The notes beneath the pieces are model-generated. The model saw only the letters and a list, made by a program, of their open reading frames with translations, was not told the DNA's origin and searched no databases. From Lolium rigidum (lineage: Eukaryota > Streptophyta > Magnoliopsida > Poales > Poaceae), in NCBI RefSeq assembly GCF_022539505.1, contig NC_061510.1:36667047-36731046 (forward strand): a DNA stretch of 64,000 nucleotides. Direction: 5' to 3'. Positions 1 to 12,268 of the stretch are shown piece by piece. A program made the position numbers and the translations under genes. Position 1 is the first letter of the stretch, and every line of letters starts with the position of its first letter.

Positions 1-728
1 CATGACATAGTATTCTCTATCCATCGGATCCCGACAAACACAACATATAGAATTACATATAGATGATCTTGATCATGATAGGCAGCTCACAAGATCCGAC
101 AATGATAGCACAATGGGGAGAAGACAACCGTCTAGCTACTGCTATGGACCCATAGTCCAGGGGTAGACTACTCACTCATCACTCCGGAGGCGACCATGGC
201 GGTGTAGAGTCCTCCGGGAGATGATTCCCCTCTCCGGCAGGGTGCCGGAGGCGATCTCCAGGATCCCCCGAGATGGGATCGGCGGCGACGGCGTCTCCGG
301 AAGGTTTTCCGTATCGTGGCTCTCGCATGTGGGGGTTTCGTCACGGAGGCTTTAAGTAGGCGGAAGGGCAAGTCGAGAGGCGGCACGGGGGGCCCACACC
401 ATAGGCCGGCGCGACCAGGGGTGGGGCCGCGCCGCCCTAGGGTTTGGCCACCCCGTGGCCCCTCTTCGTCTTGTCTTCGGTCTTCTGGAAGCTTCGTGAG
501 AAAATAGGCCTCTGGGCTTTTATTTCGTCCAATTCCGAGAATATTTCTTTACTAGGATTTCTGAAACCAAAAACAGCAGAAAACGAGCAATCGGCACTTC
601 GGCATCTTGTTAATAGGTTAGTTCCAGAAAATGCACGAATATGACATAAAGTGTGCATAAAACATGTAGATAACATCAATAATGTGGCATGGAACACAAG
701 AAATTATCGATACGTTGGAGACGTATCA
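1..728 (-). mobile_element. LTR fragment, family A (3' part on the plus axis)
   Basis: This stretch matches the last ~730 bp of the two LTRs at 10650-12251 and 15720-17320, ending in GAGACGTATCA at 728. It is inserted in the Athila-type 5' LTR, which resumes at 729. Read on the minus strand the LTR starts TGATACGTCTCC. The rest of this LTR, and any element body, lies left of the window, so solo LTR and full element cannot be told apart. The TATA motif seen in the other two copies (TATATAAA on the minus strand) is altered here around 351-358 (plus strand tttaagta). Confidence 0.85.
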
Positions 729-1713
729 GCCATCGTCATCGTCATCGAGCTGGACATCATCTCCATCATCATCATCATCATCACCGCCATCTCCACCGCT
801 GCACCTCGTCACCGCTGTAACAATTTGGGTTTGATCTTGTTTGTTTGATAGGGGAAACTCTCCCGGTGTTGATTTCTACTTGTTATTGATGCTATTGAGT
901 GAAACCATTGAACCAAGGTTTATGTTCAGATTGTTATTCATCATCATATCACCTCTGATCATGTTCCATATGATGTCTCGTGAGTAGTTCGTTTAGTTCT
1001 TGAGGACATGGGTGAAGTCTAAATGTTAGTAGTGAACTATGGTTGAGTAATATTCAATGTTATGATATTTAAGTTGTGGTGTTATTCTTCTAGTGGTGTC
1101 GTGTGAACGTCGAGTACACGACACTTCACCTTTATGGGCCTAGGGGAATGCATCTTGTACTCGTTTGCCAATTGCGGGGTTGCCGGAGTGACGAAACTCG
1201 AGCCCCCGTTGGTATATCGATGCGGGAGGGATAGCAATGATCTCGAGTTTAAGGTCTGTGGTTAGATTTATCTTAATTACTTTCTTGTAGTTGCGGATGC
1301 TTGCAAGGGGTATAATCACAAGTATGTATTAGTCCTAGGAAGGGCGGTACATTAACATAGGTTCACCCACACAACACTTATCAAAACAATGAAGATTAAT
1401 TAGCCGTATGTAGCGAAAGCACTAGACTAAAATCCCGTGTGTCCTCGAGAACGTTTGGTCATTATAAGTAAACAAACCGGCTTGTCCTTTGTGCTAAAAA
1501 GGATTGGGCCACTCGCTGCAATTATTACTCTCGCACTTCACTTACTCGTACTTTATTCATCCGTTACATCAAAACCCCCGAATACTTGTCCGTGAGCATT
1601 TACGGTGAATCCTTCATCGAAACTGCTTGTCAACACCTTCTGCTCCTCGTTGGGATCGACATTCTTACTTATCGAAGATACTACGATACACCCCATATAC
1701 TTGTGGGTCATCA
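729..1713 (+). mobile_element. Athila-type Ty3 element, 5' LTR remnant
   Basis: The sequence aligns along its length with 25158-26166 of the 3' LTR, with about twenty base differences by eye plus a microsatellite length change. It ends GGGTCATCA directly before a primer binding site. Its first ~500 bp are displaced to the left by the family A LTR at 1-728. It is the upstream end of an element whose body continues at 1714-5320 and 20787-24645. Confidence 0.9.
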
Positions 1714-1724
1714 AGACTATTTTC

Positions 1725-1742
1725 TGGCGCCGTTGCCGGGGA
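1725..1742 (+). promoter_or_regulatory. Primer binding site of the Athila-type element
   Basis: TGGCGCCGTTGCCGGGGA lies 11 bases after the LTR end. The same motif is found, in reverse, beside the family A LTR at 15691-15708. Such GGCGCCGTTGCC sites are usual in Athila-related grass elements. Confidence 0.85.
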
Positions 1743-1829
1743 GTGAAGCGCTATTGGTAAGTGGAATTGGTAAGGAAAATTTCTACTGTTTGTGCTGATT
1801 TTATTTCTCTCTCGTTGCTATAATTCATT

Positions 1830-2718
1830 ATGGAGAGATCTTCTCTTGAGTGTTTATTTGGGAAATCTACTACTACTGCAAAGGTAGTGGATGAGGCGCC
1901 GGGTAAGGAAGAAATACCATACAAAATACCTATGAAGATTATTGAACGTGTAGTGGATAACCAGTTATACGGGGGATGGAACTGTCCACCCCGGAGATCA
2001 TTTACTTGTTCTTACATGAATTATGCGGTTTATTCAAGTGTGCAGGTATTGCTATGGATGAAGTGAGGAAGAAACTATTCTCTCGTATCGTCTGTCCGGT
2101 AAAGCGGCGCATTGGTATAAATTACTTGGATAATGGGGATTCTCTTGAATGGAATGATATTGTGCCCCGGTTTTATTCTAAGTTCTATCCTCCAAGTGAG
2201 ATTCACAAAGATCGGAATCGCATATATAATTTTTGGCCTCATGAAGGAGAAAGTATTGCCCAAGCGTGGGGGAGATTGAAGTCTTTAATGCTCAAATGCC
2301 CCATTCATGAGCTTCCTGGTAATATTATTATTGATAATTTCTATGCAAGACTTTCTTTTCAAGACAAGACCTTGCTTGGATACTTCTTGTTCCGGATCAT
2401 TTACACGCAACAAGGAAGAGTTTAAAAGGGACCTTCTTAATCGGATCCAAGAAAATACTCGAAGGATGGGAGAACGACAAGGATAGAGAATCAGGTATAA
2501 ATTATGATTATAAATGCATTGAAGCTTTTATGGATACTGATAAATTTCGTAATATGAGTGCTACTTATGGTCTTGATTCTCAAGTTGCTGCAAATCTTTA
2601 TAAAGCTTTTGCTTCTCATTATGAATTGCCTAAGAAGAACTTTGATAAGTATCATGAACCGTATAAAGATAAAATTGATTCATCTATAAATAAATGTGTT
2701 GTAGTTGAAAGCTGTTGA
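1830..2718 (+). pseudogene. Athila-type gag, decayed
   Basis: The gag-like reading runs from an ATG at 1830 through overlapping frames (1830-2066, 1976-2425, 2530-2718), so at least two or three frameshifts interrupt it. Recognisable text includes HKDRNRIYNFWPHEGES and AWGRLKSLMLKCPIHELP, typical of the retrotransposon gag domain of Athila-type elements, where gag makes the particle shell. The position just after the PBS fits gag. I see no zinc knuckle; the stretch 2719-2898 between gag and protease is also broken. The copy is non-functional. Confidence 0.8.
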
Positions 2719-2898
2719 TCATGTTATTCCCGAAGCTTATATTGAAAAAACTCCTTTCCCTGCTAAAATGAAGGAGTACTCTGTTATAAATAGTGCGGTT
2801 CATAAAAGTGAAAAGAAACCTATAGAACCCGAAGAACAAATAAAAGTTGAACCTGCTTGTTGCAATTGTTAAAGATCTTGTGACTGAAAATGTAGAAG

Positions 2899-5320
2899 AT
2901 GGTCATATTATTTTACTGTGAAGATGCTTCTAATATTGTTTCGCATCCTAATAAGTCTAGGAAAGCTAGTGTTCCTATGCTATCTGTTAGAATTGGTGAT
3001 CATTGTTATTATGGTTTATGTGATATTGGTGCAAGTATTAGTGCTATTCCTTATGAGCTTTACACGGAGATTATGCACGAAATTGGTTCTTGTGAACTTG
3101 AAGATATTGATGTGGTTATTCGGCTGGCTAATAGAGAAACTATCTCTCCAATTGGTATTGTTCGAGATGTGGAAGTTCTATGTGGTAAGATTAAATATCC
3201 TGCTGACTTTTTGGTACTTGGTTCTGCTTGCTAGTAAATATTGTCCTATCATTTTTGGTAGACCTTTTCTAAATACTTGTGGAGCTATTATAGATTGCAA
3301 GAAAGAGAAAATTTTGACTAAATTTGCTGGTGAATCTTATGAGTTTAACTTCTCTAAATTTACCAAAACTCCTTATAAAATTGATTCGCCTAATAGTGAT
3401 TTTAAAGTTGAACAGTGTGCATCTATTGCTCTTGCTCCTAGTAATCCTTTGCAGCAACATTTGGAGAATAGTGAGAGTGAAGTTTTTAGGGAAGAAAGAG
3501 ATGAGCTTGATGAAATTTTCCTTCGTCAACCTATTCTTAAGCATGATTTACCGGTGGAAGACTTGGGTACAACACCACCACCTAAGGAAGATCCTGTCTT
3601 TGATTTAAAACCATTGCCTGATAATCTTAAATATGCTCATATTGATGATAAGAAAATATATCCTGTTATTATTAGCTCTAAGCTTTCAGAGTTTGAAGAA
3701 GAAAGGTTATTGGAAATACCGAAGAAACACCGAGGTGCTATTGGCTACACTCTTGATGACTTGAAGGGGATTTCTCCCTCTATTTGCCAACACGCCATTA
3801 ATATGGAAGATGATGCGAAGCTCGTTGTTGAACCTCGGCGTCGTCTAATTCCTAAGATGAAGGATGTGGTAAGAAATGAGGTATTAAGACTCCTTGAAGC
3901 TGGTATTATATATCCTATTGTCGATAGTAGATGGGTTAGTCCCGTGCATTGTGTTCCTAAGAAAGGAGGAATGACTCGTTGTGCCTAATGATAATGATGA
4001 GCTCATACCTCAAAGAGTAGTTGTAGGGTATAGAATGTGCATTGATTATCGAAAAGTTAATAAGGTTACTAAGAAAGATCATTACCCTTTGCCTTTTATT
4101 GATCAAATGTTAGAAAGGTTATCTAAAAATACTCATTTTTGCTTTCTTGATGGTTATTACGGGTTTTCACAAATTGCTTGTTAAAACTAAAGATCAAGAG
4201 AAAACCACTTTCACTTGTCCCTATGGAACTTATGCTTATAGGCGTATGCCTTTTGGTTTATGTAATGCTCCTCGCTACTTTTCAAAGATGCATGTCTGCT
4301 ATTTTTCATGGCTTTTGTGAGAGTATTGTAGAGGTATTCATGGATGATTTTTCCGTCTATGGAAATTCTTTTGATAATTGCTTGCGAAATCTTGATAAAG
4401 TTTTGCAGAGATGTGAAGAAACTAACCTTGTTCTTAATTGGGAGAAATGCCACTTTATGGTTAATGAAGGAATTGTATTGGGACATAAAATTTCCGAGAG
4501 AGGTATTGAAGTTGATAGAGCTAAAGTTGAAGCCATTGAGAAGATGCCCTATCCTAGGGATGTTAAAGGTATTCGTAGTGTTCTTGGTCATGCTTGGGTT
4601 TTATAGGAGGTTTATTAAAGACTTCTCTAAGATTTCAAAGCCTCTTACTAATCTTCTTCAAAAAGATGTACCTTTTGTTTTTGATGATGATTGTAAGGAA
4701 GCTTTTGAAACTCTAAAGAAAGCCTTAACAACTGCCCCTATAGTTGAACCTCTCGATTGGAACTTACCATTTGAAATTATGTGTGATGCTAGTGATTTTG
4801 TTGTAGGCGCTGTTCTTGGACAGCGGGTAGATAAAAAACTGAATGTTATTCATTATGCTAGTAAAACTCTTGATGCTGCTCAAAGAAATTATGCTACTAC
4901 TGAAAAAGAATTGTTAGCCGTAGTCTTTGCTTGTGATAAATTTAGATCTTATATTGTTGATTCAAAAGTTACGATTCATACTGATCATGCTGCAATTAGA
5001 TACCTTATGACAAAGAAAGATGCTAAGCCGAGGCTTATTAGATGGGTACTTCTTTTGCAAGAATTTGATTTACATATTGTAGATAGGAAAGGTGCTGATA
5101 ATCCTGTTGCTGATAATTTGTCTAGATTGGAAAATATTGCTTATGATCCTGTTCATGTTAATGATAGTTTTCCAAATGAACAATTGGCTGTAATAAAGGT
5201 GAGCTCGCGAGACAGTCCTTGGTATGCTGATTATGCTAACTTTATTGTTTCCAAGTACTTGCCTCCAACCTTTTCAGCTCAGCAAAGGAGGAAATTCTTG
5301 TATGACTTGAGGCATTATTT
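2899..5320 (+). pseudogene. Athila-type pol, 5' part: protease, reverse transcriptase, RNase H
   Basis: Domains in order. An aspartic protease (about 2920-3230) has the active-site text CDIGAS where DTG/DSG or DLGAS is usual. A reverse transcriptase (about 3600-4600) contains MCIDYRKVNKVT, RRMPFGLCNAP and the catalytic FMDDF at 4338-4352, the motif variant usual in Athila. An RNase H (about 4770-5110) contains [14 protein letters not shown] and [10 protein letters not shown]. Frame changes near 3230, 3980, 4180 and 4594 break the polyprotein. The frame then runs into the Angela insertion after ...LRHYF at 5320 and resumes at 20787 with WDDPHLYKEG. Known role: cDNA synthesis from element RNA in the virus-like particle. 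This copy cannot encode it intact. Confidence 0.92.
5316..5320. repeat. Target site duplication of the Angela element, left copy
   Basis: TATTT here and TATTT at 20782-20786 flank the Angela element. Removing the element and one copy rejoins the interrupted Athila pol frame (…RHYF then WDDP…), which confirms both borders. Confidence 0.93.
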
Positions 5321-7102
5321 TGTTGGAGATATGCCCAAGAGGCAATAATAAAAGTGGTTATTATATATCTTTATGTTTATGATAAATGTTTATATACCAT
5401 GCTATAATTGTATTAACCGAAACATTGATACATGTGTGATATGTAAACAACAAAGAAGTCCCTAGTATGCCTCTTAACTAGCTTGTTGATTAATGGATGA
5501 TTAGTTTCATAATCATGAACATTGGATGTTATTAATAACAAGGTTATATCATTGTATGAATGATGTAATGGACACACCCAATTAAGCGTAGCATAAGATC
5601 TCGTCATTAAGTTATTTGCTATAAGCTTTCGATACATAGTTACCTAGTCCTTATAACCATGAGATCATATAAATCACTTATACCGGAAAGGTACTTTGAT
5701 TACATCAAACACCACTGCGTAAATGGGTGGCTATAAAGGTGGGATAAAGTATCCGGAAAGTATGAGTTGAGGCATATGGATCAACAGTGGGATTTGTCCA
5801 TCCCGATGACGGATAGATATACTCGGGCCCTCTCGGTGGAATGTCGTCTAATGTCTTGCAAGCATATGAATAAGTTCATAAGAGACCACATACCACGGTA
5901 CGAGTAAAGAGTACTTGTCATGAGACAAGGTTGAACAAGGTATAGAGTGATACCGAAGATCAAACCTCGGACAAGTAAAATATCGCGAGACAAAGGGAAT
6001 TGGTATTGTATGTGAATGGTTCATTCGATCACTAAAGTCATCGTTGAATATGTGGGAGCCATTATGGATCTCCAGATCCCGCTATTGGTTATTGGTCGGA
6101 GTGAGTACTCAACCATGTCCGCATAGTTCACGAACCGTAGGGTGACACACTTAAAGTTGGATGTTGAAATGGTAGTACTTGAATAGGGAATGGAGTTCGA
6201 ATATTTGTTCGGAGTCCCGGATGAGATCCCGGACATCACGAGGAGTTCCGGAATGGTCCGGAGAATAAGATTCATATATAGGATGTCATTTTATGTGAAT
6301 TAAAATGTCGCGGAAGGTTCTATGGAAGGTTCTAGAAGGTTCTAAAAAAGTCCGGAAGAAACCACCAAGGAAGGTGGAGTCCACATGGGACTCCACCTCC
6401 ATGGCCGGCCAACCCTAGTGGGGGAGGAGTCCCAAGTGGACTCCCCCTTAGGGGGCCGGCCACCCCCCATATGGGAGGTGGAACTCCCACTTTTGGTGGG
6501 AGTCCTAGCTTGGCTAGGTTTCCCTCTCTTATGGAAGGTTTTTGGTTCGGGTCTTATTCGAAGACTTGGACACCAACTCTTGGGGATCCACCTATATAAT
6601 GAGGGGCCAAGGGGAGGGGGCGACCACCCCAAGACCACAACCTGGCCGCATCCCATGAGTGGCCGGCCACCCCCTCCCAAACCCTAGCCGCCCCGTCTCC
6701 TCCATAGCTCCCGCGTGCTTTAGCGAAGCTCCGCCGGAGTTCTCCACCGCCACCGACACCACGCCGTCGTGCCGTCGGATTCAAGAGGAGCTACTACTTC
6801 CGCTGCCCGCTGGAACGGGAGGTGGACGTCGTCTTCATCAACAACCGAACGTGTGACCGAGTACGGAGGTGCCGCCCGTTCGTGGCGCCGGAACCGATCG
6901 TGATCAAGATCTTCTACGCGCTTTGCAAGCGGCAAGTGAACGTCTACCGCAGCAACAAGAGCCTCATCTTGTAGGCTTTGGAATCTCTTCAAGGGTGAGA
7001 CTCGATACCCCCTCGTTGCTACCGTCTTCTAGATTGCATCTTGGCTTGGATTGCGTGTTCGCGGTAGGAAATTTTTTGTTTTCTATGCAACGTTATCCTA
7101 CA
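5321..7102 (+). mobile_element. Angela 5' LTR
   Basis: 1782 bp, starting TGTTGGAG and ending CCTACA just before the PBS. Near-identical to 19000-20781 and related to the solo LTR at 47925-49740 and the LTR at 63048-64000. It carries the element promoter. Confidence 0.93.
6593..6600 (+). promoter_or_regulatory. TATA box in the Angela 5' LTR
   Basis: TATATAAT preceded by a GC-rich stretch. It is conserved at the same place in the 3' LTR (20271-20278) and, reversed, in the solo LTR near 48456-48464. It probably sets the start of the genomic RNA. Confidence 0.7.
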
Positions 7103-7104
7103 AG

Positions 7105-7116
7105 TGGTATCGAGCC
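7105..7116 (+). promoter_or_regulatory. Angela primer binding site (initiator tRNA-Met type)
   Basis: TGGTATCGAGCC lies two bases after the LTR. Compared with the usual TGGTATCAGAGC it lacks one base, which may weaken priming. Confidence 0.75.
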
Positions 7117-8303
7117 GTGTCTATGCATAGATGGTTGCACGAGTAGAACACAATGGTTTTGTGGGCGTTGATGCTCTTGTTATCTTTAGTTGAGTACTTT
7201 GCATCTTTATGGCATAGTGGGATGAAGCGGCTCGGACTAACTTTACACATGACCGCGTTCATGAGACTTGTTCCTCGTTCGACATGCAACTTGTATTGCA
7301 TAAGAGGCTTTGCGGGTGTCTGTCTCTCCTACTATAGTAAAGATTCAATTTACTCTTCTATTGACAACATTAGTATCAACGTTGTGGTTCATGTTCGTAG
7401 GTAGATTAGATCTATATCGAAAACCCTAAACCACGTAAAATATGCAAACCAAATTAGAGAGCGTCTAACTTGTTTTTGCAGGGTTTGGTGATGTGATATG
7501 GCCATAATGTGATGATGAATATGTATGAGATGATCATTATTGTATTGTGGCAACCGGCAGGAGCCTTATGGTTGTCTTTAAATTTCATGTTGAGTAGTAT
7601 TTCAAGGTAGTTGTAATAGTTGCTACATGGAGGACAATCATGAAGACGGCGCCATTGACCTTGACGCTTACGCCGACGATGATGGAGATCATGCCCGAAG
7701 ATGATGGAGATCATGTCCGTGCTTTGGAGATGAAGATCAAAGGCGCAAAGACAAAAGGGCCATATCATATCACATATGAACTGCATGTGATGTTAATCCT
7801 TTTATGCATCTTATTTTGCTTAGATCGCGACGGTAGCATTATAAGATGATCCCTCACTAAAATCTCAAGATAATAAAGTGTTCATCCTTAGTAGCACCGT
7901 TGCCAAGACTTGTCGTTTCGAAGCATCTCGTGATGATCGGGTGTGATAGAATCAACAAGTGCATACAACGGGTGCAAGCCAGTTTTGCACATGCGGATAC
8001 TAAGGTGGCCTTGACGAGCCTAGCATGTACAGACATGGTCTCGGAACACGTGATACCGAAAGGTAGAGCATGAATCATATGATTGATATGATGAACACTT
8101 TGAGTGTTCGCCATTGAAATTACACCTTGTCTCGTGATGATCGGACTATGGTGTGGTGGATTTGGTTCGTGTGATCACTAAGACAATGCGAGGGATATTG
8201 TTTTGAGTGGGAGTTCATCTAGATTTTTAATTATGTTGAATTAAAATTTGAACTCAATTTGTCATAAACTTAGTCTAAACTATTGCAAATATATGTTGTA
8301 GAG
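7117..8303 (+). other. Angela untranslated leader, no gene seen
   Basis: About 1.2 kb between PBS and gag with only short unrelated frames. A long leader is usual for BARE/Angela elements, where it carries packaging and dimerisation signals; none can be pinpointed by eye. Confidence 0.6.
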
Positions 8304-9191
8304 ATGGCGTCCCCAATCAATTTTAACCAGCTTCCTAGAGAAAGAAAAGCTTAAGAGCAACGGTAGCAACTTCACCGACCGGTTCCGTCATGTGAGGATC
8401 TTCCTCTCGGCGGAAATCCGCAATATGTGCTTGATGCACCGCTAGGTGACCCTCCTGCAGAAACCGAAACCGATGAAGTAAAAGCTGTTTACGAGACTCG
8501 GAAAACTCGGTACTCTCAAGTTCGGTGTGCCATCCTGTGCGATCCGGAATCCGATCTTCAAAAACGTTTTGAGCACCACGATCCTCATGAGTTGATGAAT
8601 GAGCTGAAAGCTATTTTTGAGACTCATGCGGCCGTGGAATGCTATGAAGCATCGAAACATTTCTTCAGCTGTATGATGGAAGAAGGCAGCTCCATTAGTG
8701 AGCACATGCTCGCCATGACCGGGCATGCGAAGAAACTCAGTGACTTGGGAATAGTGATTCCTAACAGATTGGGGATTAATCGTGTCCTTCAATCACTGCC
8801 ACCAAGTTACAAGAACTTTGTGATGAACTACAATATGCGGAACATGAACAAGGAGTTACCTGAACTCTTTGGCATGCTAAAAGCTGCTGAGATTGAGATC
8901 AAGAAAGAGCACCAAGTGTTGATGGTCAACAAGACCACCGGCTTCAAGAAACAGGGCAAGTCTAAGGGAAAATTCAAGAAGGGTGGCAAGAAAGCTGCCA
9001 CGCCTCCTATGAAACCTAAGAACGGCCCTAAGCCCGATGCTGAGTGCTATTACCGCAAGGAGAAGGGACACTGGAAGCGTAATTGCTCCAAGTATTTGGC
9101 GGATCCGAAGAGCGGCCTTGTCAAGAAGAAGAAAGAAGGTATATCCGATATACATGTTATAGATGTTTATCTCACTTGGTTCTCGTTCTAG
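8304..9191 (+). pseudogene. Angela gag (UBN2-type Copia gag), frameshifted
   Basis: An ATG at 8304 starts MASPINFNQLP, the familiar beginning of Angela/BARE gag. The frame slips before 8427 and then stays open to 9191. Clear family text is VLQSLPPSYKNFVMNYN and EIKKEHQVLMVNKTTGFKK. The zinc knuckle reads CYYRKEKGHWKRNC, so the second cysteine of CX2CX4HX4C is replaced by arginine. Gag normally coats the RNA and forms the particle; the missing knuckle residue and the frameshift argue that this copy is dead. A lysine-rich segment precedes the knuckle, as expected. Confidence 0.9.
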
Positions 9192-10645
9192 TACCTGGGT
9201 ATTTGATATCGGTTCGGTTGCTCATATTTGTAACTCGAAACAGGAACTAAAGAATAAACGAAGACTACTCGAAAGATGAAGTGACGATGCGCGTTGGAAA
9301 TGGATCCAAAGTCGATGTGATCGCTGTCGGCACACTTCCTCTACATCTACCTTCGGGATTAGTTTTAAGCCTAAATAATTGTTATTTTGTACCCGCGTTG
9401 AGCATGAACATTATATCCGGATCTTGTTTAATGCAAGACGGTTATTCATTCAAGTCCGAGAATAATGGTTGTTCTATTTTTATGAATAATATCTTTTATG
9501 GTCGAGCACCACGAAAAGAATGGCTTATTTACGTTAGATCTCGATAGTAGTGATACGCATATACATAACATTGATGCTAAACGAATTAAATTGAATGATA
9601 ATTCTACTTATATGTGGCACTTTCGTCTTGGTCATATTGGAGTGAAACGCATGAAGAAACTCCATACTGATGGATTACTTGAATCACTTGACTTTGAGTC
9701 ACTTGATAGATGCGAAGCATGTCTAATGGGAAAAATGACTAAGACTCCATTTTATGGTATGATGGAGCGAGCTACTGACTTATTGGAAATCATACATACC
9801 GATGTGTGCGGACCAATGAGCGTAGCATCGCGCGGTGGTTATCGTTATGTTCTAACCTTCACGGATGATCCGAGTAGATATGGGTATATCTATTTCATGA
9901 AACATAAATCCGAAACTTTTGAGAAGTTTAAGGAATTCCAAAGTGAAGTAGAAAATCAACGTAACAAGAAGATTAAATTTCTTCGATCCGATCGTGGAGG
10001 TGAATATCCGAGTTATGAGTTTGGCATGCATTTAAAGAAATGCGGAATACTTTCACAATTGACACCGCCGGAACACCACAACGAAACGGTGTGTCCGAAC
10101 GTCGTAATCAAACTCTCTTAGATATGGTTCGTTCTATGATGTCTCTTACTCGATTTGCCGTTATCTTTTTGGAGTTATGCATTAGAGACAACCGCATTCA
10201 CTTTAAATAGAGCACCATCAAAATCCGTAGAAACGACACCGTATGAATTATGGTTTAATAAGAAACCTAAGTCGTCGTTCCTTAAAGTTTGGGGTTGCGA
10301 AGCCTATGTAAAAAAGTTACAACCGGACAAGCTAGAACCCAAAGCGGAGAAATGCATCTTCATAGGATACCCTAAGGAAACTATAGGGTACACTTTCTAT
10401 CACAGATCCGAAGGAAAAATCTTTGTTGCTAAGAACGGAACCTTTCTTGAGAAAGAATTTCTCACTAAAGAAGTGACTTGGAAGAAAAGTAGAACTCGAT
10501 GAGATTAATGAATCTATACTCGTTGATCGGAGTAGCGCGATGACGGAAGATGTACCGTACCTCCTACACCGGCAACAGAGGAAGCTAATGATAATGATCA
10601 TAAAACTTCGAACGAGGAAACTACTGAACCTCGCAGATCGACAAG
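9192..10645 (+). pseudogene. Angela pol, 5' part: protease and integrase, frameshifted
   Basis: Just after gag the protease site reads VFDIGS, so the usual DTGS threonine is isoleucine. GNGSKVDVIAVGTLPL then follows (9281-9547). The GAG-pre-integrase zinc region reads HFRLGHIG...CEACLMGK (about 9618-9730). The integrase core shows HTDVCGPM, RSDRGGEY and a broken third acidic block near 10060-10130 where the frame shifts. The C-terminal part continues at 10155-10502. The frame then meets the family A element at 10650. Integrase would insert the cDNA, but this copy is broken in at least three places. Confidence 0.9.
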
Positions 10646-10649
10646 GGAA

Positions 10650-12251
10650 TGATGGCGTGTATTTCACACGTTCGTTGGGCAACCCCAAGAGGAAGGTATG
10701 ATGCGCACAGCAGCAAGTTTTCCCTCAGAAAGAAACCAAGGTTTATCGAACCGGGAGGAGCCAAGAAGCACGTTGAAGGTTGATGGCGGCGGGATGTAGT
10801 GCGGCGCAACACCGGAGATTCCGGCGCCAACGTGGAACCCGCACAACACAACCAAAGTACTTTGCCCCAACGAAACAGTGAGGTTGTCAATCTCACCGGC
10901 TTGCTCGTAACAAAGGATTAACCGTATTGTGTGGAAGATGATTGTTTGCAGAGAAAACAAGTAAAAACAAGTATTGCAGCAGATTTGTATTTCGGTATTA
11001 AAAGAATGGACCGGGGTCCACAGTTCACTAGAGGTGTCTCTCCCATAAGATAAAAGCATGTTGGGTGAACAAATTACGATCGGGCAATTGACAAATAGAG
11101 AGGGCATAACAATGCACATACATGACATGATAAGTATAGTGAGATTTAATTGGGCATTACGACAAAGTACATAGACCGCCATCCAACTGCATCTATGCCT
11201 AAAAAGTCCACCTTCGAGGTTATCATCCGACCCCCTCCAGTATTAAGTTGCTAGCAACAGACAATTGCATTAAGTATGGTGCGTAATGTAATCAACAACT
11301 ACATCCTCGGACATAGCGCCAATGTTTTATCCCTAGTGGCAACAACACAACACAACCTTAGAACTTTCTCATCATCTGTCCCGGTGTCAATGCGAGGCAT
11401 GAACCCACTATCGAGCATAAGTACTCCCTCTTGGAGTTAAAAGTAAAAACTTGGCCAGAGCCTCTACTAGAAACGGAGAGCATGCAAGATCATAAACAAC
11501 ACATGTATAATAACTTGATAATTAACATGACATGGTATTCTCTATCCATCGGATCCCGACAAACACAACATATAGAATTACGAGATAGATGATCTTGATC
11601 ATGTTAGGTAGCTCACAAGATCCAACAATGAAGCACAATGAGGAGAAGACAACCATCTAGCTACTGCTATGGACCCATAGTCCAGGGGTGAACTACTCAC
11701 TCATCACACCGGAGGCGACCATGGCGGTGTAGAGTCCTCCGGGAGATGAATCCCCTCTCCGGCAGGGTGCCGGAGGAGATCTCCAGAATCCCCCGAGATG
11801 GGATCGGCGGCGACGGCGTCTCAGTAAGGTTTTCCGTATCGTGGTTTTTCGCATCAGGGTTTTCGCGACGGAGGCTTTATATAGGCGAAGAGGCGGCGCA
11901 GGAGGGTCGAAGGGGTGGCCATACCATATGGCGGCGCGGCCAGGGCCTGGGCCGCGCTGGCCTATGGTCTGGGGGCCCAGTGCCCCCCTCCGGTCCTTCC
12001 CGGGTGTTCCGGATGCTTCCGGTGAAAATAGGAACACTGGGTCTTCGTTTCGTCCAATTCCGAGAATATTTCGTTACTAGGATTTCGAAACCAAAAACAG
12101 CAGAAAACGAGAACCGGCACTTCGGCATCTTGTTAATAGGTTAGTTCCGGAAAATGCACGAATATGACATAAAGTGTGCATAAAACATGTAGGTATCATC
12201 AATAATATGGCATAGAACATAAGAAATTATCGATACGTCGGAGACGTATCA
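10650..12251 (-). mobile_element. Family A element, 3' LTR
   Basis: 1602 bp, TGATGGCGTG...GACGTATCA on the plus strand. On the minus strand it opens TGATACGTCTCC. A TATATAAA motif lies on the minus strand at about 11876-11883. It matches 15720-17320 closely, with scattered single-base differences. Confidence 0.9.
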
Positions 12252-12252
12252 A

Positions 12253-12268
12253 GCATCCCCAAGCTTAG
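12253..12268 (-). promoter_or_regulatory. Polypurine tract of the family A element
   Basis: On the minus strand CTAAGCTTGGGGATGC sits directly before the 3' LTR. It resembles the AAGCTTGGGGGAG tract of the Athila-type element at 24632-24645. It would prime plus-strand DNA synthesis. Confidence 0.75.

Noticed and set aside
6342..6992. Several 70-110 codon frames in the Angela LTRs, repeated at 20062-20607
   Set aside because: They recur because the LTR recurs, lie in the promoter/leader, and have no domain.
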